From positions 3,167,336 through 3,231,335 of the forward strand of contig NZ_JAGFPK010000001.1 of NCBI RefSeq assembly GCF_017599385.1: a stretch of DNA of 64,000 bases, read 5' to 3'. This document shows positions 58,669-64,000 of the stretch, piece after piece (positions within the stretch are counted from its first letter, which is position 1; the number at the start of each line of letters is the position of its first letter). The position numbers and the translations under genes are program-made. The notes under the pieces were generated by a model, which was given only the letters and a program-made list of their open reading frames with translations, made no database searches and had not been told where the DNA came from. Origin of the DNA: Ciceribacter sp. L1K22 (lineage in GTDB: Bacteria > Pseudomonadota > Alphaproteobacteria > Rhizobiales > Rhizobiaceae).

Positions 58669-61600
58669 ATGCCGGCACGTCAACGCATCATTCCCGTCCG
58701 ACGCGAATACAATCGCTGGGTCGCCAACCAGACGCTTGAAGATTATGCGCTGCGCTTCACCGCCAAGAGCGCCCGCCAGTTTTCATCGAGCCGGATTTCC
58801 CAGACCGCGATCGGCGCGATCTCGTTTCTTGCCCTGGAAGCGATCGGCGGAACGATTACCATTGCATACGGCACGACCAACGCCTTCTTCGCGATCATCG
58901 TCGCCGCGGTCCTGATGCTGTTGGTCGGCGTGCCGATCAGCCGATACGCGATCCGCCATGGCGTTGACATCGACCTTCTGACGCGTGGCGCCGGCTTCGG
59001 CTATATCGGCTCGACCATCACCTCGCTGATCTATGCCAGCTTCACCTTCATGCTCTTCGCCATCGAGGCGTCGATCATGACCAAGGCGCTGGAACTGGCC
59101 TTCGGCATCCCGCTCTGGCTCGGCTACATTATCTCTGCTGTCGTCGTTCTTCCGCTGGTGACCTACGGCATACGGATGATCTCGAAGTTCCAGCTGATCA
59201 CCCAGCCCTTCTGGATCGTGCTCAATATCCTGCCCTTCGTTTTCATTGCATTTCTGGACTGGGAAAAGATCGACCTCTGGCGCGCCTTCGCCGGCGTCGG
59301 CCATTCGAATGCCGGGCTTGGAGATACCGCTCCCTTCGATCTCCTCGAATTCGGTGCCGCGTCCGCCGTGATCCTGGCGCTCATGCCGCAGATCGGCGAG
59401 CAGGTCGACTTCCTCCGCTTTCTGCCGCCGGAGGGCGCGCGCAAGCTGCACCACCGTATTGCGATCTTTCTCGCCGGCTCCGGCTGGGTGGTGCTTGGCG
59501 TACCGAAGCTGCTTGCCGGCTCTTTCCTCGCCGTTCTGACTCTCTCCACCGGCGTGCCGATCGGCGAGGCGGCGGACCCGGCTCACATGTATGTGGCGGC
59601 CTTCGGCTACATGATCCCGAACGAGACGGCAGCAATGCTGCTGATGGCAGGTTTCGTTGTCATCTCTCAGCTCAAGATCAACGTGATGAACGCCTATGCC
59701 GGCTCTCTCGCCTGGTCGAACTTCTTTTCGCGTCTGACCCACAGCCATCCGGGCCGCGTCGTCTGGCTCGTCTTCAATGTAGCGATCGCCCTCCTCCTCA
59801 TGGAGCTTGGCATCTATGGCCTGCTCGAGGAAACGCTCGGCATTTTCTCGATCATCGCCATGAGCTGGCTCTGCGCGATCTCCGCCGATCTCTTCGTCAA
59901 CAAAAAGCTTGGGCTTTCGCCGCCCGGCATCGAGTTCAAGCGCGCTCATCTCTACGATATCAATCCCGTCGGATGCGGCACGATGCTGTTCTCGGCGAGC
60001 CTGGCGCTGGCTGCCCATTTCGGTGCCTTCGGCTCGCTGATGGCGTCGCTTTCCACCTATGTGACGCTCGTCGCGTTTGTCATCTCACCACTCATCGCGT
60101 GGGCGACGGACGGCAAGTTCTACCTCGCCCGCAAGCCGCGGCAGAGCTGGAAAAATCTCACCGGCATCACCTGCTCCATCTGCGAGCATCCCTTCGAGCC
60201 GGAAGACATGGCCTGGTGCCCGGCCTATGCCGCTCCGATCTGCTCGCTCTGCTGCACACTCGACAGCCGCTGCCACGACATGTGCAAGCCGCACGCGAAG
60301 CTCAATGCGCAGGCCGGGGTTGTCGCCCGAGCCTTCCTCTCGGATGTGCTGCTGGAGAAGTTCTCGACACGCCTGGGGCGGTATGCGCTTACGGCAATGA
60401 TCTCTATTTCTATCATAGGCGGCATCCTCTCGCTGATCGCGCACCAGGTGAACGTCGCCACGCCCGACATGGCCGAGGTGGTCAACCGCACCATCACCGT
60501 CGTCTTCTTCATCTTCGCGATCATCACCGGCATTGTCTCCTGGTTCTACGTGCTCGCCCATGACAGCCGCGTCGTGGCGGAGGAGGAATCATCCCGCCAG
60601 AACACGCTGCTGCTCAAGGAAATCGCCGCACACCGCAAGACGGACGCTGCCTTACAGAATGCGAAGGAAACCGCAGAGGCCGCCAACCGGGCCAAGAGCC
60701 GCTACGTGGTCGGCCTCAGCCACGAGCTGCGAACGCCACTCAACGCCGTGCTCGGTTACGCGCAACTGCTGGAAAAGGACGAGAGCATTCCGCAGCCTCG
60801 CCAGTCCGCGATCCGCGTGATCCGCCGCTCCGCAGACCACCTTTCGGGTCTGATCGACGGGCTGCTGGACATTTCCAAGATCGAGGCCGGTCGGCTGCAG
60901 GTCTATTCCAACGAAGTGAACTTTCACGATTTTCTCGACCAGATCGTCGACATGTTTGCACCCCAGGCCGAGGCCAAGGGGCTGAACTTCATCCACGAGC
61001 GTCCGTCCGGACTGCCGCAATATGTGCGCACCGACGAGAAGCGCCTCCGCCAGATCCTCGTCAACCTGCTGTCCAACGCCATCAAGTTCACCGACGCGGG
61101 CACAGTCCGTTTCCTTGTCGCCTATCGCAATCAGGTGGCGACGTTTACCGTTTCGGACACGGGTCGTGGCATCGCCGAACGCGACCTCAAACGCATCTAC
61201 GAACCCTTCCAGCGTGGTGAGGCGGACAACATCCGGCCCATGCCTGGTCTGGGCCTCGGCCTGACGATCACCAAACTGCTGACGAACACGCTGGGCGGCG
61301 AGATCGCGGTGGAAAGCGAAAAGGACAAGGGTACAACCTTCCGGGTCCGCCTGATGCTATCGACCGTAGACCGGCCGAGCACGGCGCCGGCGCCGGAGCG
61401 CAAGATCGTCTCCTACACCGGCTCGCGACGCACCATCGTTGTCGTCGACGACAACGAAGATCATCGCGAACTGATGCGCGAGGTACTTGCTCCTCTCGAC
61501 TTCATTGTGTTGACGGCCAATTCGGGTCCGGACTGCCTGACACTGATAGAGGGCGTGAGACCGGACCTGTTCCTGGTCGATATATCCATGCCGGGTATGA

Positions 61601-62055
61601 ACGGCTGGCAGCTTGTCGAGCGGCTTCGCGAGGCGGAGCAGAAGGCACCGATCTTGATGCTGTCGGCCAACATCGGCGATGGCACGGCGGCCGTCGGCAC
61701 CGATGGCCACAGCGACACGATCGCAAAACCCGTCAACGTCAAGCGCCTTCGGGATAAGCTCGCCATGCATCTAGGGCTTGAATGGCTGTACGCCGACGAC
61801 ATGCCATCGGCGTCAACGACAGAGAAGGCGATCATAGCGAAAGGACCGGGGCGGCCGCATGTCGAGGATCTGCTTCGGCTGGCTGAAATCGGTTATGTGC
61901 GAGGCATCGAAGCCAAGCTTGCCGACCTGGCGAAGGAACCGGAAAACGCGGCCTTCACCTCCGCGGTGGGGAAGTACCTCGAGACATTCGACATGCCGGG
62001 TGCCATGCGGTATCTGAAGTCGCTTGAGGCAGAGGGGGCCAAGGACGGTGGCTGA
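58669..62055 (+). CDS. NCS1 transporter fused to hybrid histidine kinase
   Basis: 1128 aa. Residues about 1-485 form an NCS1-like (nucleobase/cytosine permease) membrane domain of about 12 segments. A Cys-rich putative zinc module (about 501-535: CSICEHPFE, CSLCCTLDSRCHDMC) follows, then two more membrane helices. A HisKA with His685 (SHELRTPLNAV), HATPase (NLLSNAIKFTDAG, DTGRGIAE, GLGLGLTI) and receiver with Asp971 (LVDISMPGMNG) and a C-terminal Hpt-like tail complete it. Likely a sensor reading transport or binding of a nucleobase, allantoin or related molecule. The Shine-Dalgarno is poor. Overlaps its regulator by 8 bases. Confidence 0.92.
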   Translation: MPARQRIIPVRREYNRWVANQTLEDYALRFTAKSARQFSSSRISQTAIGAISFLALEAIGGTITIAYGTTNAFFAIIVAAVLMLLVGVPISRYAIRHGVDIDLLTRGAGFGYIGSTITSLIYASFTFMLFAIEASIMTKALELAFGIPLWLGYIISAVVVLPLVTYGIRMISKFQLITQPFWIVLNILPFVFIAFLDWEKIDLWRAFAGVGHSNAGLGDTAPFDLLEFGAASAVILALMPQIGEQVDFLRFLPPEGARKLHHRIAIFLAGSGWVVLGVPKLLAGSFLAVLTLSTGVPIGEAADPAHMYVAAFGYMIPNETAAMLLMAGFVVISQLKINVMNAYAGSLAWSNFFSRLTHSHPGRVVWLVFNVAIALLLMELGIYGLLEETLGIFSIIAMSWLCAISADLFVNKKLGLSPPGIEFKRAHLYDINPVGCGTMLFSASLALAAHFGAFGSLMASLSTYVTLVAFVISPLIAWATDGKFYLARKPRQSWKNLTGITCSICEHPFEPEDMAWCPAYAAPICSLCCTLDSRCHDMCKPHAKLNAQAGVVARAFLSDVLLEKFSTRLGRYALTAMISISIIGGILSLIAHQVNVATPDMAEVVNRTITVVFFIFAIITGIVSWFYVLAHDSRVVAEEESSRQNTLLLKEIAAHRKTDAALQNAKETAEAANRAKSRYVVGLSHELRTPLNAVLGYAQLLEKDESIPQPRQSAIRVIRRSADHLSGLIDGLLDISKIEAGRLQVYSNEVNFHDFLDQIVDMFAPQAEAKGLNFIHERPSGLPQYVRTDEKRLRQILVNLLSNAIKFTDAGTVRFLVAYRNQVATFTVSDTGRGIAERDLKRIYEPFQRGEADNIRPMPGLGLGLTITKLLTNTLGGEIAVESEKDKGTTFRVRLMLSTVDRPSTAPAPERKIVSYTGSRRTIVVVDDNEDHRELMREVLAPLDFIVLTANSGPDCLTLIEGVRPDLFLVDISMPGMNGWQLVERLREAEQKAPILMLSANIGDGTAAVGTDGHSDTIAKPVNVKRLRDKLAMHLGLEWLYADDMPSASTTEKAIIAKGPGRPHVEDLLRLAEIGYVRGIEAKLADLAKEPENAAFTSAVGKYLETFDMPGAMRYLKSLEAEGAKDGG

Positions 62056-62965
62056 GATTGGCGGACCGCGCGACATTGTCTTGCTGGTGGACGACAGCCC
62101 GGAAGCCTTGGGCTTTCTCACCGAGGCGCTGGAGCAATCCGGCTATTCCGTCCTGATCGCCACCTCGGGCCAGGCGGCGCTTTCGATCGTCGAACGGATC
62201 AGCCCCGACCTGATCCTGCTTGATGCCGTCATGCCCGGCATGGACGGGTTCGAAACCTGCATGAAGCTCAAGGCGAACCCCTCGGTTGCGCAAGTGCCGG
62301 TGATCTTCATGACAGGCCTGACGGAAACCGAGCACGTTGTGCACGCGCTGGAATCCGGTGGTGTCGACTACCTCACAAAGCCTATTAACATCGACGAGCT
62401 GAGGGCCCGCATCCGCGTCCACCTTTCGAACGCCCGCTCCGCCCAGAGCGCGCGCGTCGCGCTCGACGCCGCCGGGCGGCATTTGCTAGCGATGAGGTCG
62501 AACGGGTCGGTTCTCTGGTCCACGCCTCAGGCAACACGCCTCGTTAACGCCGCGACCGGCCGTGATGACGGACTGGACGCCATCTCCAGAACCGTACGAC
62601 AGTGGATGGAACGTCGGCAACAGCCGGGCTTCTCGCGCGACGCATCGTTCATGGTTGATGCTGCCCCTTCGCTGCAGATGACCTTCCTTGGCGCAATCAG
62701 CAACGACGAATACCTCTTCCGCCTGACCTCCGCCACGAAACGGGATGACGACGTGGCGCTGAGAAACGCATTCGGACTCACACAGCGGGAATCCGAGGTG
62801 CTGATCTGGATAGCCAAGGGCAAATCCAACCGCGATATCGGTGAAATCCTCGGCCTGTCGGCTCGCACCGTCAACAAGCATCTGGAGCAGATCTACGTAA
62901 AGCTCGGGGTTGAGAATCGTGCATCCGCCGCGGTCAAGGCGGCGCAGACGTTGCACGAGGCCTGA
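62048..62965 (+). CDS. Receiver-LuxR response regulator
   Basis: 305 aa from GTG 62048 (AAGGACG upstream). The receiver domain has Asp59 (LILLDAVMPGMDGF) and Lys in YLTKPINIDE. The LuxR HTH is at the C-terminus (LTQRESEVLIWIAKGKSNRDIGEILGLSARTV). A middle region of about 100 residues is not recognised. Its start overlaps the NCS1-kinase stop, so they form a two-component pair. Confidence 0.93.
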   Translation: MAEIGGPRDIVLLVDDSPEALGFLTEALEQSGYSVLIATSGQAALSIVERISPDLILLDAVMPGMDGFETCMKLKANPSVAQVPVIFMTGLTETEHVVHALESGGVDYLTKPINIDELRARIRVHLSNARSAQSARVALDAAGRHLLAMRSNGSVLWSTPQATRLVNAATGRDDGLDAISRTVRQWMERRQQPGFSRDASFMVDAAPSLQMTFLGAISNDEYLFRLTSATKRDDDVALRNAFGLTQRESEVLIWIAKGKSNRDIGEILGLSARTVNKHLEQIYVKLGVENRASAAVKAAQTLHEA

Positions 62966-62995
62966 TTGCGCCGGGGCTCCTCAAGAGCCTAACAG

Positions 62996-63553
62996 CTACA
63001 ATGGCCCGTAAATCCCGATCTCATCGGGAGCGCCAAGAAGTTCGGACGCATCGGCATGGTCCGCAACGGTGCCGTACTCTTTCTCAAGCGCTTTCGTCAC
63101 CTTGTCGTTCGCCTCGGAATCGCGCGCGCTGTTGATGACCTCGTCGATCGACAGACCGAGCTTGTCGAGGCCGAGATCCCGCTCAATGCTGGCAATGGCC
63201 TGCTGGCCGTTTGGCTGCATCCGGATGTTGCTGAGGGCAGCCTTCATTGCCGAGACGAATTCGTTCGCGTTCGCATAGTCGTCCTTGTCGACACCGAGCG
63301 CCTTGCCGGTGCGCTCGATGAGATCGAGCTTCATCTCGGCAATGCTCTGGTGGTTGACGCTGAAAAGCCTCTCGGAAAGCTTGATTTCCGCCTTGTTCCC
63401 CTGCCCATCCGACCCGATGAGGTCAGGCAAACCGTTGGCAACGGCGATCATGGCATCGGAGACGTCGGCCGAAGCGGGCGCTGAACCGCCAGTCGAAGTG
63501 GTCTGTTGGAGAATGAGCAAAGCGGCAGAATTGGTGGTCGAAATCGAGGTCAT
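62996..63553 (-). CDS. Hypothetical protein
   Basis: 185 aa from ATG 63553 with GAAGGAAG upstream; the longer reading to 63781 lacks support. Sequence begins MTSISTTNSAALLILQQTTS, then a low-complexity Ser/Ala linker and a charged helical region (KLSERLFSVNHQSIAEMKLDLIERTG; NEFVSAMKAALSNIRMQ; DLGLDKLGLSIDEVINSARD). No family recognised. The opening SAALLILQQ resembles the start of small rhizobial proteins with Ser/Thr-rich N-termini. Convergent with the LuxR gene. Confidence 0.7.
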   Translation of the reverse strand: MTSISTTNSAALLILQQTTSTGGSAPASADVSDAMIAVANGLPDLIGSDGQGNKAEIKLSERLFSVNHQSIAEMKLDLIERTGKALGVDKDDYANANEFVSAMKAALSNIRMQPNGQQAIASIERDLGLDKLGLSIDEVINSARDSEANDKVTKALEKEYGTVADHADASELLGAPDEIGIYGPL

Positions 63554-63791
63554 TGCACTTCCTTCGATCGGAGCGCCATCGCGCGAAACGCCTAAATCAT
63601 GGTCGTGGGATGGAATATAGCGGACCAGAAGTAACGTGAACGCGATTAAGCATCCGTTAACCCGCAGCCTGGCCCCTTGGGCCGGACCAGTGTCCGCGCC
63701 CCCATGTGGGCGGCCGAGCGTGCAACTTTCCTTCTGATACGCTGTCAGACCGATAGATGCGGCGGGAATACATACGCCCATAAAAGCAGAA

Positions 63792-63813
63792 AGCCCGGTC
63801 TTGCGACCGGGCT
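63792..63813 (-). terminator. Hairpin terminator
   Basis: AGCCCGGTC-TTGC-GACCGGGCT, a perfect 9-bp stem; on the minus strand it is followed by TTCTGCTTTTAT, so it could stop transcripts from the right. Confidence 0.6.
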
Positions 63814-63826
63814 CAGACTGCTGACA

Positions 63827-63864
63827 AACCCGCCGATTTTTGCTTGGCGGGTTTTCTTGTTTTT
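63827..63864 (+). terminator. Hairpin terminator
   Basis: AACCCGCC-N11-GGCGGGTT followed by TTCTTGTTTTT, a perfect 8-bp stem with a T-rich tail on the plus strand. Confidence 0.6.
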
Positions 63865-63926
63865 AGGTGCGCGGTCAGGTGGTGTTTTGGTCTTAGGTTT
63901 TCGTGATCTTAATCGGACCTGTGCCC

Positions 63927-64000
63927 TTATACCCAGGCTCGGTCCGGGGCCTTGCTCACTGCCATGGCGATCTTCTTGATGTTTTGGGCGCTCGCGGCCA
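63927..64000 (-). CDS. C-terminal fragment of an IS1182-like transposase
   Basis: Reading from the right edge on the minus strand gives 24 codons ending in TAA at 63927: AASAQNIKKIAMAVSKAPD and so on. The AAxAQNIKKIA pattern is typical of the C-terminus of IS1182/DDE transposases. The rest lies outside the window, so whether the element is intact is unknown. The hairpins just to its left may mark the element's end. Confidence 0.5.
   Translation of the reverse strand, partial: AASAQNIKKIAMAVSKAPDRAWV

Larger units (their letters stand above)
63554..63926. promoter_or_regulatory. Intergenic region with two hairpins
   Basis: 373 bases upstream of the hypothetical gene. It contains a minus-strand terminator-like hairpin (63792-63813) and a plus-strand one (63827-63864), and possibly the end of an insertion sequence. 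No gene recognised. Confidence 0.4.

Noticed and set aside
58783..60018. 411-codon minus-strand frame opposite the NCS1 domain
   Set aside because: Antisense to transmembrane codons, which regularly produce long charged shadow frames.

Overview
The window looks like chromosomal DNA of an alphaproteobacterium of the Rhizobiaceae (Rhizobium/Agrobacterium/Ensifer type). The evidence is the GC-rich coding style, RIME-like palindromic repeats of the rhizobial type, an urt-ure layout with a 'urease operon accessory protein' and DUF1272 between structural genes, a phytochrome with an HWE kinase, pobA/pobR and an exoD homologue. The species cannot be fixed from the sequence. No tRNA, rRNA, CRISPR array or prophage was seen. 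The only transposase trace is at the extreme right edge.

Layout. (1) 1-14.0 kb is a surface-glycan and surface-protein region. A giant protein built of Ser/Thr-rich octapeptide repeats runs off the left edge on the minus strand. Divergent from it, across an 808-bp non-coding gap, is a SPINDLY-type O-GlcNAc transferase homologue. Then follow UDP-galactopyranose mutase, a GT25 glycosyltransferase, a double alpha/beta-hydrolase, a flippase, a TupA-like ATP-grasp protein and a GumK-like transferase. (2) 14.1-16.1 kb holds small genes: truncated haemoglobin, DUF423, a VOC protein and a DUF2325 pair. (3) 16.2-18.3 kb is the divergent pobA-pobR pair. (4) 18.4-34.6 kb is a reductive pyrimidine catabolism locus: preT-preA, a TetR regulator, an M20 amidohydrolase, dihydropyrimidinase and an ABC transporter. 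It is interrupted by a GGDEF/EAL protein, an exoD homologue and a DMT exporter. Two operator-like palindromes in the locus share a half-site. (5) 34.9-39.4 kb is an RND efflux pair. (6) 39.5-40.5 kb is a Crp/Fnr regulator downstream of a perfect FNR-type box. (7) 40.5-55.2 kb is a complete urea uptake and urease block on the minus strand (urtABCDE, ureD-A-B-C, ureEFG) with extra genes woven in, including a diguanylate cyclase between ureC and ureE. (8) 55.4-58.6 kb is heme oxygenase plus bacteriophytochrome. (9) 58.7-63.0 kb is an NCS1-transporter/histidine-kinase/receiver fusion with a LuxR-type regulator.

Together the genes describe a soil or plant-associated bacterium that scavenges nitrogen from pyrimidines and urea, degrades 4-hydroxybenzoate, senses far-red/red light and c-di-GMP-linked cues, and decorates its surface. 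The least explained and most interesting part is the pairing of the Ser/Thr octapeptide-repeat protein with the divergent O-GlcNAc-transferase homologue.
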